DNA of 64,000 nt from Mycobacterium lacus (GTDB lineage Bacteria; Actinomycetota; Actinomycetes; Mycobacteriales; Mycobacteriaceae). Shown here piece by piece: positions 37,332-46,370 of this stretch. The position numbers and the translations under genes are program-made. Positions within the stretch are counted from its first letter, which is position 1. Every line of letters begins with the position of its first letter. The DNA is taken from positions 1 through 64,000 of the forward strand of contig NZ_AP022581.1 in NCBI RefSeq assembly GCF_010731535.1, read 5' to 3'. The notes beneath the pieces are model-generated. The model saw nothing but the letters and a program-made list of their open reading frames with translations, had not been told where the DNA came from and did no database searches.

Positions 37332-38534
37332 ATGGCAAAGACCGGATCGCGACGCACTTCTGTCAGGCTGGCCGCGGCGGTGCTGGCCGGCCTGCTGGTG
37401 GCGTTCGCGGTCCTGACCTACCTGTCCTACACCGCGGCTTTCACCTCGACCGACACCGTCACCGTCAGCGCCCCGCGCGCCGGGCTGGTGATGGAGCAGG
37501 GTGCCAAGGTCAAATACCGCGGCATCCAGGTCGGCAAGGTCACCGACATCCGCTACAGCGGCGACCAGGCGCGGCTGACGCTGGCCATCAACAGCGCCGA
37601 GCTGGGATTCATCCCCGCCAACGCGACGGTGCACATCGCCGGCAACACCATCTTCGGCGCCAAGTCGGTCGAATTCGTTCCCCCCACGACCAAGCCGCTA
37701 GGCCCGCTGCGTCCGGGTGCGCACGTGGAGGCCTCGGCGGTGCAGCTGGAGGTCAACACGTTGTTCCAGTCGCTCATCGACCTGCTGCACAAGATCGACC
37801 CGGTCGAATTGAATGGGACCCTGAGCGCTTTGTCCGAAGGTCTGCGCGGCCACGGCGACGATCTGGGTGCGCTGCTGTCGGGGCTGAATACGCTGACGCG
37901 CCAAGCGAATCCGAAGCTGCCCACGCTGCAGGAGGACTTCCGTAAGGCGGGCGTGGTGACAGGCGTCTACGCCGACGCCGCCCCCAGCCTGAACACCGTG
38001 TTCGACAACCTGCCGACGATCAACAGGACCGTCGTGGACCAACAGAACAACCTCAACAACACGCTGTTGGCCACGATCGGGCTGGCCAACAACGCCTATG
38101 AGACGCTGGCGCCGGCCGAGCAGAACCTCATCGACGCCATCAACAGGCTGCGCGCTCCCCTCAAGGTGGCCCAGGACTACTCACCGGAATTCGGCTGCCT
38201 GTTCAAGGGAATCGGCCGTGGTATCAAGGAGTTCGCGCCGTTGATCGGTGTCCGCAAGGCGGGCCTGTTCACGTCGTCGAGCTTCGTGCTGGGCGCGCCG
38301 TCGTACACGTATCCGGAGAGCCTGCCGATCGTCAACGCCTCCGGGGGTCCGAACTGCCGTGGGTTGCCCGACATCCCGACCAAGCAGACCGGCGGCTCGT
38401 TTTACCGTGCGCCGTTCCTGGTCACCGACAACGCCCTCATCCCGTACGAGCCATTCACCGAGGTGCAGGTGGACGCGCCCTCGACGCTGCAGTTCCTGTT
38501 CCACGGCGCTTTCGCGGAACGGGACGACTTCTGA
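37332..38534 (+). CDS. mce4A: Mce4A, cholesterol-import Mce protein
   Basis: A 400-residue Mce protein. The N-terminal membrane segment is at residues 12-35 (LAAAVLAGLLVAFAVLTYLS), the MCE beta-barrel domain is at about 38-115 (VKYRGIQVGKVTDIRY), and a helical stretch follows that builds the needle. The C-terminal region contains Cys residues and FYRAPFLVTDNALIP. A good ribosome site (AAAGGAG) precedes the ATG. Its stop overlaps mce4B by one base (TGATG). Six Mce proteins assemble as one heterohexamer spanning the periplasm. Confidence 0.93.
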   Translation: MAKTGSRRTSVRLAAAVLAGLLVAFAVLTYLSYTAAFTSTDTVTVSAPRAGLVMEQGAKVKYRGIQVGKVTDIRYSGDQARLTLAINSAELGFIPANATVHIAGNTIFGAKSVEFVPPTTKPLGPLRPGAHVEASAVQLEVNTLFQSLIDLLHKIDPVELNGTLSALSEGLRGHGDDLGALLSGLNTLTRQANPKLPTLQEDFRKAGVVTGVYADAAPSLNTVFDNLPTINRTVVDQQNNLNNTLLATIGLANNAYETLAPAEQNLIDAINRLRAPLKVAQDYSPEFGCLFKGIGRGIKEFAPLIGVRKAGLFTSSSFVLGAPSYTYPESLPIVNASGGPNCRGLPDIPTKQTGGSFYRAPFLVTDNALIPYEPFTEVQVDAPSTLQFLFHGAFAERDDF

Positions 38535-39586
38535 TGGCGGGCTCGGGCGTGCCGTCGCACCGGTCGATGGTGATCAAGGTCAGCGTCTTCGCGGTGGCCA
38601 TGCTGATAGTGGCCGCGGCCCTGATCGTGGTGTTCGGTGACTTCCGGTTTGGTCCGTCAGGCACTTACCACGCCACCTTCACCAACGCGTCGCGGTTGAC
38701 GGCCGGCCAGAAGGTGCGCATCGCCGGGGTGCCCGTCGGCAAGGTGCAGGGTGTCAGGCTCAACCCGGACAACACCGTCGACGTGAAATTCGGAATCGAC
38801 AAGCGCTACACGCTGTACTCGTCGACGCGCGCGGTGATCCGGTATGAAAACCTGGTCGGCGACCGATTCCTGGAGATCACGTCGGGCCCCGGGGAACTCC
38901 GCAAGCTGCCGCCGGGCGGGACCATCAACGTCCAACACACCCAGCCCGCGCTGGATCTCGATGCGTTGCTGGGCGGGCTCAAACCGGTGCTCAAGGGCCT
39001 GGAGGCGGACAAGATCAACACGATCAGCAGCGCCGTCATCGAGTTGCTGCAGGGCCAGGGCGGCGCGTTGAACAACGTGCTGGCCGACACCGGTGCGTTC
39101 TCGTCGGCGCTGGGCAGGCGCGATCAGCTCATCGGCGACGTGATCAACAACCTCAACACGGTGCTGGGGACCATCGACCAACGCAGCGCGCAGTTTTCGG
39201 CGAGCGTCGACCAGTTGCAGCAGCTGATCACCGGGCTCGCCAAGAACAAGGACGCGATCGCCGGCGCCATCGGTCCGCTGTCGTCGACGACGACGGATCT
39301 GACGGAGCTGCTGCGCAATTCGCGCCGGCCGCTGCGGGGCATCTTGGAAAACGCCCGGCCGCTGGCCACCGAGCTGGACGACCGCAAGGCCGAGATCAAC
39401 AACGACGTCGAGCAACTGGGCGAGGATTACCTGCGCCTGTCCGCACTCGGTGCCTACGGGTCGTTCTTCAACATCTACTTCTGCTCGGTGACGATCAAGA
39501 TCAACGGGCCGGCCGGGAGCGACATCCTGCTACCGCTGGGCGGCCAGGTGGACCCCAGCAAGGGGAGGTGCGCCTTTGCCAAGTAG
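38534..39586 (+). CDS. mce4B: Mce4B
   Basis: A 350-residue Mce protein. The membrane anchor is near residues 12-34 (VFAVAMLIVAAALIVVFGDF) and the MCE domain near 40-115 (GQKVRIAGVPVGKVQGVRL). The long helical part ends with a short Cys-containing tail (KGRCAFAK). It overlaps both neighbours (mce4A by 1 base, mce4C by 11 bases), indicating tight translational coupling and stoichiometric synthesis. Confidence 0.93.
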   Translation: MAGSGVPSHRSMVIKVSVFAVAMLIVAAALIVVFGDFRFGPSGTYHATFTNASRLTAGQKVRIAGVPVGKVQGVRLNPDNTVDVKFGIDKRYTLYSSTRAVIRYENLVGDRFLEITSGPGELRKLPPGGTINVQHTQPALDLDALLGGLKPVLKGLEADKINTISSAVIELLQGQGGALNNVLADTGAFSSALGRRDQLIGDVINNLNTVLGTIDQRSAQFSASVDQLQQLITGLAKNKDAIAGAIGPLSSTTTDLTELLRNSRRPLRGILENARPLATELDDRKAEINNDVEQLGEDYLRLSALGAYGSFFNIYFCSVTIKINGPAGSDILLPLGGQVDPSKGRCAFAK

Positions 39587-40697
39587 TTCGACGCCCAGTG
39601 GTGATCGCAAGCGCGGCGGTGCCGGGCGCAGCGGGTCACCACCTAACAAGCGTAGTCGGGACCCGTTGCGCACCGGCATCTTCGGCTTGGTGCTGGTGGT
39701 CTGCATCGTGCTGATCGCGTTCGGCTACAGCGGGCTGCCCTTCTGGCCGCAGGGCAAGACCTACGACGCCTACTTCAGCGATGCCGGTGGCATCACCCCC
39801 GGTAACGCGGTCCTGGTCTCGGGCGTCAAGGTGGGCAAGGTGTCCGGCGTGAGCCTGGCCGGTGACACCGCCAAGATCACCTTCAGCGTCGACCGCAAGA
39901 TCGCCCTCGGCGACCAGTCGCTGGCCGCGATACGGACCGACACCATCCTCGGCGAGCGCTCCGTCTCGGTGAGCCCGGCCGGCACCGGACATGCGACCTC
40001 CATCCCGGTGAGCCGGACCACGACGCCCTACACGCTCAACGGTGCGCTCGAGGATCTCGGTGAGAACGCGAACAACCTGAACAAGCCGCAGTTCGAGCAG
40101 GCCCTGAACGTCCTCACCGAGGCGTTGCACGACGCCACCCCGCAGCTGCGGGGAGCGCTGGACGGCGTGACGTCGCTGTCGCGAACGCTGAACCGCCGTG
40201 ACGAGGCCCTGCAGGGCCTGCTGGCGCACGCCAAGACGGTGACGTCCGTGTTGTCCGACCGTGCCGCACAGGTCAACAAGCTGATCGATGACGGCAACCA
40301 GCTGTTCGCCGCGCTCAGTGAACGGCGTGCGGCGCTCGGTCAGCTGATCGCGGGGATAGACGACGTCTCGGCGCAGCTGTCCGGATTCGTCGCCGACAAC
40401 CGCAAGGAGTTCGGCCCGGCCCTCTCCCAGCTCAACCTGGTGCTGGCCAACCTCAACGAGCGCCGCGACTACATCACCGAGGCCCTCAAACGGCTGCCCA
40501 CCTACGCGACCACGCTGGGCGAGGTGGTGGGCTCCGGACCCGGATTCAATGTCAACGTCTTCGGCGCGATCCCGGCGCCGTTGGTAGCGGCGATGTTCGA
40601 CTTCTTCTACCAGCCGGGCAAGCTCCCGGACAGCCTCGCCGACTACCTGCGCGGGATGATTCAGGAACGCTGGATTATCAGGCCGAAGTCACCGTGA
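39576..40697 (+). CDS. mce4C: Mce4C with repeat-derived N-terminal segment
   Basis: A 373-residue Mce protein. The TTG start at 39576 lies inside the end of mce4B. Residues about 10-22 (GDRKRGGAGRSGS) are encoded by a fragment nearly identical to the MIRU-like units at 1756-1912. The membrane anchor follows at about 35-55 (TGIFGLVLVVCIVLIAFGYS), then the MCE domain (NAVLVSGVKVGKVSGVSL) and the helical region. The charged N-terminus would be cytoplasmic, where an added segment could be tolerated. The stop overlaps mce4D (ATGA). Confidence 0.92.
   Translation: MPSSSTPSGDRKRGGAGRSGSPPNKRSRDPLRTGIFGLVLVVCIVLIAFGYSGLPFWPQGKTYDAYFSDAGGITPGNAVLVSGVKVGKVSGVSLAGDTAKITFSVDRKIALGDQSLAAIRTDTILGERSVSVSPAGTGHATSIPVSRTTTPYTLNGALEDLGENANNLNKPQFEQALNVLTEALHDATPQLRGALDGVTSLSRTLNRRDEALQGLLAHAKTVTSVLSDRAAQVNKLIDDGNQLFAALSERRAALGQLIAGIDDVSAQLSGFVADNRKEFGPALSQLNLVLANLNERRDYITEALKRLPTYATTLGEVVGSGPGFNVNVFGAIPAPLVAAMFDFFYQPGKLPDSLADYLRGMIQERWIIRPKSP
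39602..39640 (+). repeat. MIRU-like fragment inside mce4C
   Basis: GATCGCAAGCGCGGCGGTGC begins at 39603 and is followed by CGGGCGCAGCGGGTC. It matches the core of the 52-53 bp units at 1756-1912 with only a short GAA-to-GTG difference. It is in frame and encodes part of the Mce4C N-terminus. Confidence 0.75.
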
Positions 40698-42079
40698 TGA
40701 AGCAACGTTTCGGCGGCCGCGGGCTGCGCACCGTCACCGTCGTCGCGCTGGTCGCGGCGCTGGTGGGGGGCGCCGTGGTGCTGTTCGCGACGGGCGGCGG
40801 CGGCCGAAAGATCACCGCCTACTTCACCTCCGCCGTCGGGCTCTACCCCGGGGACCAGGTCCGGGTTCTCGGGGTGCCGGTGGGCGAGATCGATACGATC
40901 GAACCGCGGCCGTCAGACGTCAAGGTCACCATGACGGTGTCCGGGGACGTCAAGATTCCCCGGGACGCCAAGGCCATCATCATGTCGCCGAACCTGGTGG
41001 CGGCGCGGTTCATTCAGCTCACCCCGGCATACACCGGCGGGGCGGTGCTACCCGACGGCGCGACCATCGATCTGGACCGCACCGCGGTCCCGGTGGAATG
41101 GGACGAAGTCAAGGAGGCGCTGACCAAGCTGTCGGTCCAGCTCAGTCCGGCGGCCGGAGAGATGCAGGGACCGCTGGGCGCCGCGATCAATCAGGCCGCG
41201 AAAACCTTTGACGGCAAAGGTGATTCGTTTCACAATGCGTTTCTTGAGCTATCGCAGGCCGCGGGCCGGCTCGGGGATTCGCGCAACGATATCTTCGGCA
41301 CCGTCAAGAACCTGCAGGTCCTGGTCGACGCGCTGGCGGCCAGCAACGAGCAGATCGTGCAGTTCGCGGGGCACGTGGCGGAGGTGTCGCAGGTGCTCGC
41401 CGACAGCTCACGCGACCTGGACCATACTCTCGGCACGCTCAACCAGGCGCTCTCGGATGTCAGGGGATTCCTGCACGCCAACAACTCGACGCTAATCGAA
41501 ACGGTCAACCAACTGAGCGACCTGACCCAGACGTTGAGCGACCAGAGCGAGAACATCGAACAGGTGCTGCATGTGGCCGGCCCGGGGATCGCCAACTTCT
41601 ACAACATCTATGACCCCGCGCAAGGCACCTTGAACGGTCTGTTGTCGCTGCCCAACTTCTTGAACCCGGTCCAGTTCATCTGCGGCGGTTCCTTCGACAC
41701 CGCCGCCGGGCCATCGGCGCCCGACTACTTCAGGCGCGCCGAGATCTGTCGCGAACGGCTGGGACCGGTGCTGCGCCGCCTCACCGTGAACTACCCGCCG
41801 ATCATGTTCCACCCGATCAACACGATCACGGCGTACAAGGGCCAGATCATCTACGACACCCCGGCGACCCAGGCCAAGGCCGAGACACCGGTCCCGGAGT
41901 TGACGTGGATACCGGCGACGCCGACGCCTCCGGCCCCGGCGTCGAATCAGACCGATCTGCAGGCCCTCCTGGTTCCGCGGGCGCCCGGACCCCAGCCGGG
42001 CTACGGCCCGTTGCCCGGTCCCGCGCCCGGATCCGTGGCGCCAGGGCCGCCGCCTACCGAGCGGGGGGCTGGCGGGTGA
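40694..42079 (+). CDS. mce4D: Mce4D
   Basis: A 461-residue Mce protein. The N-terminal anchor is at residues 12-33 (VTVVALVAALVGGAVVLFAT), the MCE domain at about 38-115 (GDQVRVLGVPVGEIDTIEPR) and the helical segment to about 330. The C-terminal tail is Pro-rich (TPTPPAPASNQTDLQ and GPLPGPAPGSVAPGPPP). It overlaps mce4E (GTGA). Longer than its neighbours because of the Pro tail, as is usual for Mce D and F subunits. Confidence 0.92.
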   Translation: MMKQRFGGRGLRTVTVVALVAALVGGAVVLFATGGGGRKITAYFTSAVGLYPGDQVRVLGVPVGEIDTIEPRPSDVKVTMTVSGDVKIPRDAKAIIMSPNLVAARFIQLTPAYTGGAVLPDGATIDLDRTAVPVEWDEVKEALTKLSVQLSPAAGEMQGPLGAAINQAAKTFDGKGDSFHNAFLELSQAAGRLGDSRNDIFGTVKNLQVLVDALAASNEQIVQFAGHVAEVSQVLADSSRDLDHTLGTLNQALSDVRGFLHANNSTLIETVNQLSDLTQTLSDQSENIEQVLHVAGPGIANFYNIYDPAQGTLNGLLSLPNFLNPVQFICGGSFDTAAGPSAPDYFRRAEICRERLGPVLRRLTVNYPPIMFHPINTITAYKGQIIYDTPATQAKAETPVPELTWIPATPTPPAPASNQTDLQALLVPRAPGPQPGYGPLPGPAPGSVAPGPPPTERGAGG

Positions 42080-43230
42080 ACCGAATCTGGTTGCACGGCA
42101 GCGTATTAGCTTCCAGCAGCGTACTGCTGGCCGGTTGCAGTTTCGGCGGGCTGAACTCCCTGCCGATGCCCGGCACCGCCGGCCACGGCAGCGGCGCGTA
42201 CTCGATCACCGTCGAAGTGCCGGACGTGGCGACGCTGCCGCAGAACTCCCCGGTCATGGTCGACGATGTCACCGTGGGCAGCGTGTCGGGAATATCCGCC
42301 GAGCAACGGTCCGATGGATCTTTTTATGCCGCGGTGAAGTTGGCGCTGGACAAGAATGTGGTGCTGCCGGCCAACGCGATCGCGAGGGTCGCCCAGACGT
42401 CGCTGCTGGGGTCGCTGCACATCGACCTGGCCGCGCCGACCGATCAACCCCCGAAGGGCAGGCTGGTCGACGGGTCGAGGATCCCGGAGTCGAACACGGG
42501 CCGCTTTCCCACCACCGAGGAGGTGTTCTCGGCACTCGGTGTGGTGGTCAACAAGGGCAATGTCGGTGCGCTGGAAGAGATCACCGACGAGGTGTACCAG
42601 GCCGTGGCCGGCCGGCAGGGTCAATTCGCCGACCTGGTGCCCAGGCTCGCGGAGCTGACGGCCGGACTCAACAAGCAGGTCAACGACATCATCGACGCGG
42701 CCGACGGGCTGAACCGGTTTGCCGCGATCCTGGCGCGCGACAAGGACAGCCTCGGCCGGGCGCTGGACACGTTGCCCGAGGCGGTTCGCGTGCTCAACAA
42801 GAACCGGGACCACATCGTCGACGCGTTCGCCGCGCTCAAGAGGCTGGCGACGGTCACCTCGCATGTGCTCTCCAAGACCAAGGTGGACTTCGCCGAAGAC
42901 CTCAAGGGCCTGTATTCGGTCGCCAAGGCGCTCAATGACAACCGGAAAGACTTCGTCACCTCGCTGCAGCTGTTGTTGACCTTCCCGTTCCCCAACTTCG
43001 GCATCAAGCAGGCGGTGCGCGGCGACTATCTCAACGTCTTCACCACGTTCGACCTGACCCTGCGCCGGCTCGGCGAGACGTTCTTCACCACGGCGTACTT
43101 CGACCCGAACATGGCGCACATGAGCGAGGTCCTCAACCCGCCCGACTTCCTGGTCGGCGAACTGGCCAACCTGTCCGGACAGGCGGCCGACCCGTTCAAG
43201 ATTCCGCCGGGTACGGCGTCGGGACAGTAG
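42076..43230 (+). CDS. mce4E: Mce4E lipoprotein (LprN-like)
   Basis: A 384-residue Mce protein that is a lipoprotein. The GTG at 42076 gives VNRIWLHGSVLASSSVLLAG with the lipobox Cys at residue 21. The larger open frame from 41905 is rejected because it would remove the signal peptide from the N-terminus. The MCE domain follows (VMVDDVTVGSVSGISAEQ), then the helical needle region. In Mce complexes the E subunit is the lipid-anchored member. Confidence 0.92.
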   Translation: MNRIWLHGSVLASSSVLLAGCSFGGLNSLPMPGTAGHGSGAYSITVEVPDVATLPQNSPVMVDDVTVGSVSGISAEQRSDGSFYAAVKLALDKNVVLPANAIARVAQTSLLGSLHIDLAAPTDQPPKGRLVDGSRIPESNTGRFPTTEEVFSALGVVVNKGNVGALEEITDEVYQAVAGRQGQFADLVPRLAELTAGLNKQVNDIIDAADGLNRFAAILARDKDSLGRALDTLPEAVRVLNKNRDHIVDAFAALKRLATVTSHVLSKTKVDFAEDLKGLYSVAKALNDNRKDFVTSLQLLLTFPFPNFGIKQAVRGDYLNVFTTFDLTLRRLGETFFTTAYFDPNMAHMSEVLNPPDFLVGELANLSGQAADPFKIPPGTASGQ

Positions 43231-43241
43231 GGGGCGGCGAC

Positions 43242-44924
43242 GTGATCGACAGACTCACCAAGATCCAGTTATCCGTCTTTGCGGTGATCACGGTGATCAC
43301 CCTGACCTTGATGGCGATCTTCTATCTGCGCTTGCCCGCCACGTTCGGCATCGGGACCTACGGCGTGAGCGCCGATTTCGTCGCGGGCGGCGGTCTGTAC
43401 AAGAACGCCAATGTCACCTACCGCGGTGTCCCGGTCGGCCGGGTGGAGTCGGTGGCGCTGAACCCGAACGGCGTCACGGCACGGATGCGGCTGAACAGCG
43501 GCACCGCGATTCCGTCGAACGTGACCGCCACCGTGAAGAGCGTGTCGGCCATCGGCGAGCAGTACATCGACCTGGTGCCGCCCGCGAATCCGTCGCCGGG
43601 CAGGCTGCGCAACGGATCCAAGATCGAACGAAACAACACCCGAATCGGCCAAGACGTCGCCGAGCTGCTGCGCCAGGCCGAGAAGCTGGTCAACAGCCTC
43701 GGCGACACCCGCCTGCGGGAACTGCTGCACGAGGCGTTCACGGCGACCAACGGATCCGGTCCGGAATTGGCCCGGCTGGTCGAATCGGCCCGGTTGTTGG
43801 TCGACGAGGCCAACGCCAACTATCCGCAGGTGTCGCAGCTGATTGACCAGGCCGGCCCGTTCCTGCAGGCGCAGATTCGCGCGGGCGCTGACATCCGGTC
43901 GCTCGCCGACGGGCTCGCGCGGTTCACCTCGGAGGTCCGTGCGGCCGACCCACGGCTACGCGACACGCTGGCCACCGCACCGGACGCGATCGACGAGGCC
44001 AGCACCGCGTTCTCCGGTATCCGCCCCTCCTTCCCGGCGCTGGCGGCCAACCTGGCCAACCTGGGCAGGGTGGGCGTGATCTATCACAAGTCGATCGAGC
44101 AGCTTCTGGTGGTGTTGCCGGCGCTGTTCGCCGCGATCATTACGGCGGCCGGCGGCGCGCCGCAAGACGAGGGCGCGAAGCTGGACTTCAAGATCGACCT
44201 GAACGACCCGCCGCCGTGCAACACCGGCTTCGTGCCCACCCCGCTGATCCGGTCGCCCGCGGACGAGACGGTGCGGGAGATCCCCAGGGACATGTACTGC
44301 AAGACCGCCCCGAACGACCCCAGCACGGTGCGCGGCGCCCGCAACTACCCCTGCCAGGAGTTCCCCGGCAAGCGGGCACCCACGGTGGCGTTGTGTCGTG
44401 ACCCGAAGGGCTACGTGCCGATCGGCACCAACCCGTGGCGGGGCCCGCCGGTCCCGTACGACACACCCGTCACGAATGGGCTAAACATCTTGCCGCCCAA
44501 CCATTTCCCGTACATCCCGCCGGGCGCGGATCCGGACCCGGGCATTCCCATTGTCGGGCCGCCGCCGCCCGGTGTGACGCCCGGTCCGGGTCCGGCGCCG
44601 CACCAGCCCATGCAGATTCCGCCGCCGCCCAACGACAATGGGCCGCCGCCTCCGTTCACGACGTGGATGCCGCCGGGGTACCCGCCGGAGCCACCGCAGG
44701 TTCCGTATCCGAAGTTCCTCGAGCCGCCGCCACCTCCGTTGGGCACCGGTCCCGCGCCCGGCCCGGAACCGCAGGCCGGCGGCGCGGCCTACACGACCTA
44801 TGACCCGGCCACCGGAGTCTTCCAGGATCCGGCGGGAGGGACCGGTATCTTCGCGTCGGGTGTCGCGGGGGTATCCCGCGCCGAGAATTGGGTGGACCTC
44901 ATGCTCGCTCCGAAGCCGATGTAG
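43242..44924 (+). CDS. mce4F: Mce4F with long Pro-rich tail
   Basis: A 560-residue Mce protein. The anchor is at residues 8-29 (VFAVITVITLTLMAIFYLRL), the MCE domain at about 40-110 (NVTYRGVPVGRVESVALNPN), and the helical region ends near 330. A Cys-containing domain and roughly 110 residues very rich in Pro and Gly (PGPGPAPHQPMQIPPPPNDN) follow. The stop codon overlaps the GTG of the next gene (TAGTG). Last of the six Mce subunits. Confidence 0.92.
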   Translation: MIDRLTKIQLSVFAVITVITLTLMAIFYLRLPATFGIGTYGVSADFVAGGGLYKNANVTYRGVPVGRVESVALNPNGVTARMRLNSGTAIPSNVTATVKSVSAIGEQYIDLVPPANPSPGRLRNGSKIERNNTRIGQDVAELLRQAEKLVNSLGDTRLRELLHEAFTATNGSGPELARLVESARLLVDEANANYPQVSQLIDQAGPFLQAQIRAGADIRSLADGLARFTSEVRAADPRLRDTLATAPDAIDEASTAFSGIRPSFPALAANLANLGRVGVIYHKSIEQLLVVLPALFAAIITAAGGAPQDEGAKLDFKIDLNDPPPCNTGFVPTPLIRSPADETVREIPRDMYCKTAPNDPSTVRGARNYPCQEFPGKRAPTVALCRDPKGYVPIGTNPWRGPPVPYDTPVTNGLNILPPNHFPYIPPGADPDPGIPIVGPPPPGVTPGPGPAPHQPMQIPPPPNDNGPPPPFTTWMPPGYPPEPPQVPYPKFLEPPPPPLGTGPAPGPEPQAGGAAYTTYDPATGVFQDPAGGTGIFASGVAGVSRAENWVDLMLAPKPM

Positions 44925-45637
44925 TGGATCCTGTAGTGGCAGAACAACAGTCGACGACGCAACGCGCACGCAGGCGGGCGTCCCGCGCGGCGGGGCCGGC
45001 CAAGACCGAACCGAGCGGCGCCGCAGTTGCCCGCGTTGCCGTCCGGGCCGCGGACGAGGCGAAGCCGAAAGTCAAGTCCGCTAAGCCGCTTACCACCCTC
45101 CGGCCGCCGCCGCGGCGGCCGGCTCACCGGCTTCTAGTCGGCTGGATCTCGGTCGCCGCCGGGTTGTTGACGATCGCCGCGCTGGCGGGCGGCGTGACCT
45201 TCCTGGTCTTCCAGCACCGGGATGCCGAAGCCCGGCTAGCGCGCGAGCAGCGCTTTGTCGACACCGCCACGCAGACGGTGGTCAACATGTTCAGCTACAC
45301 GCCGGACACCATCGACGAGAGCGTGAACCGGTTCGTCAACGGCACCAGCGGCCCGCTGCGGGGCATGCTCAGCGCCAACAACAACGTCGACAACCTCAAG
45401 GGCCTGTTCCGCGCCACCAACGCGACGTCGGAAGCCGTCGTGAACGGCGCCGCCCTGGAGGGCATCGACGCGGTCAGCGACAACGCCTCGGTGCTGGTGT
45501 CGGTGCGGGTCACCGTCGCCGACATCGACGGCGTCAACAAGCCGTCCATGCCCTACCGGCTGCGGGTCATCGTGCACGAGGACGAGAACGGACGAATGAC
45601 CGGCTACGACCTGAAGTATCCGGACGGGGGCAACTGA
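44924..45637 (+). CDS. mas4A: Mce-associated membrane protein Mas4A (Rv3493c-like)
   Basis: A 237-residue protein. It has a basic, Ala-rich cytoplasmic N-terminus (residues 1-65), one membrane segment (VGWISVAAGLLTIAALAGGV, about 72-92) and a C-terminal extracytoplasmic domain of the Mam/Mas type (QRFVDTATQTVVNMFSYTPD). GTG at 44924 is chosen because it overlaps the mce4F stop; GTG at 44936 is an alternative. Mas proteins are thought to stabilise the Mce transporter. Confidence 0.87.
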   Translation: MDPVVAEQQSTTQRARRRASRAAGPAKTEPSGAAVARVAVRAADEAKPKVKSAKPLTTLRPPPRRPAHRLLVGWISVAAGLLTIAALAGGVTFLVFQHRDAEARLAREQRFVDTATQTVVNMFSYTPDTIDESVNRFVNGTSGPLRGMLSANNNVDNLKGLFRATNATSEAVVNGAALEGIDAVSDNASVLVSVRVTVADIDGVNKPSMPYRLRVIVHEDENGRMTGYDLKYPDGGN

Positions 45638-46119
45638 TGCGGCGCCTGGGGGCCGTCGCGGGCGGCCTGCTGGTCGCTGCCATCGTGGGGTTGTCCGCGG
45701 CCGGTGGCTGGTTCTACTGGGACCGCGTGCAGGCCCGGGGCGAACAGGCGGCGCGCGCGGTGCTACCCCGGTTGGCCGCCACGGAGATCCCGCGGGTCTT
45801 CGGCTACGACTACCAGACCGTCGAGCGCAGCCTGGGCGACGCATACCCCATGCTCACGCCCGACTATCGCGCGGAGTTCCAGAAGAGTGCCAACGCGCAG
45901 ATCATCCCGGAGGCGAAGAAGCGCGAGGTGGTTGTGCAGGCCAACGTCGTCGGCGTGGGAGTCATGGCCGCCAAGCGGAATTCGGCATCGGTGATGGTCT
46001 ACATGAATCGCACGGTGACCGACAAGTCGCGGCAGCCGCTCTACGACGGCAGCCGGTTACGGGTGGACTTCAAGCGGATCGGCGGCAAATGGCTGATCGC
46101 CTACATCACGCCGATTTAG
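45637..46119 (+). CDS. mas4B: Mce-associated membrane protein Mas4B (Rv3492c-like)
   Basis: A 160-residue protein with an N-terminal membrane segment (AVAGGLLVAAIVGLSAAGGW, residues 5-24) and a Mas-type domain with weak similarity to Mas4A (TVERSLGDAYPMLTPDYRAE). The start overlaps the Mas4A stop by one base. It ends the mce4 operon, followed by a strong inverted repeat at 46130. Confidence 0.88.
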   Translation: MRRLGAVAGGLLVAAIVGLSAAGGWFYWDRVQARGEQAARAVLPRLAATEIPRVFGYDYQTVERSLGDAYPMLTPDYRAEFQKSANAQIIPEAKKREVVVQANVVGVGVMAAKRNSASVMVYMNRTVTDKSRQPLYDGSRLRVDFKRIGGKWLIAYITPI

Positions 46120-46129
46120 CCCCGATGCC

Positions 46130-46183
46130 GACGGTGAATCTGGCGACGCGACGCGCCGACGTCGCGTCGCCAGATTCACCGTC
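46130..46183. terminator. Perfect 24-bp inverted repeat after the mce4 operon
   Basis: Left arm 46130-46153 starts GACGGTGAATCTGGCGACGC; right arm 46160-46183 is its exact complement, with a 6-base loop (CGCCGA). It has no U-run. It lies 10 bases after the mas4B stop and faces the converging Rv3491-like gene. The stem shares GTGAATCTGGCGACG-type sequence with the repeat at 12233. Confidence 0.75.
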
Positions 46184-46370
46184 GCGGCCATTATCACCCG
46201 AGTCTCCGCGGGTTGCGGTGTCATTGTGTCCGGCTCCCAGCGACAAATCCGCTGCGCGCCTTACATTGTCGCGCCGAGGCGGGCAACCGCGTGCCGGGTC
46301 GACCCAGGGATGCGTGGGGCAGGCGTGACTACCGCGACCCAGGACACCGCCGATCTAGCGACCAACATCG

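Noticed and set aside
41905..42075. Longer N-terminus for Mce4E
   Set aside because: It would bury the lipoprotein signal peptide and overlaps the end of mce4D in another frame.
46184..46370. Plus-strand 79- and 103-codon frames after the mce4 terminator
   Set aside because: No homology, no ribosome site, and overlap with the converging exported-protein gene.
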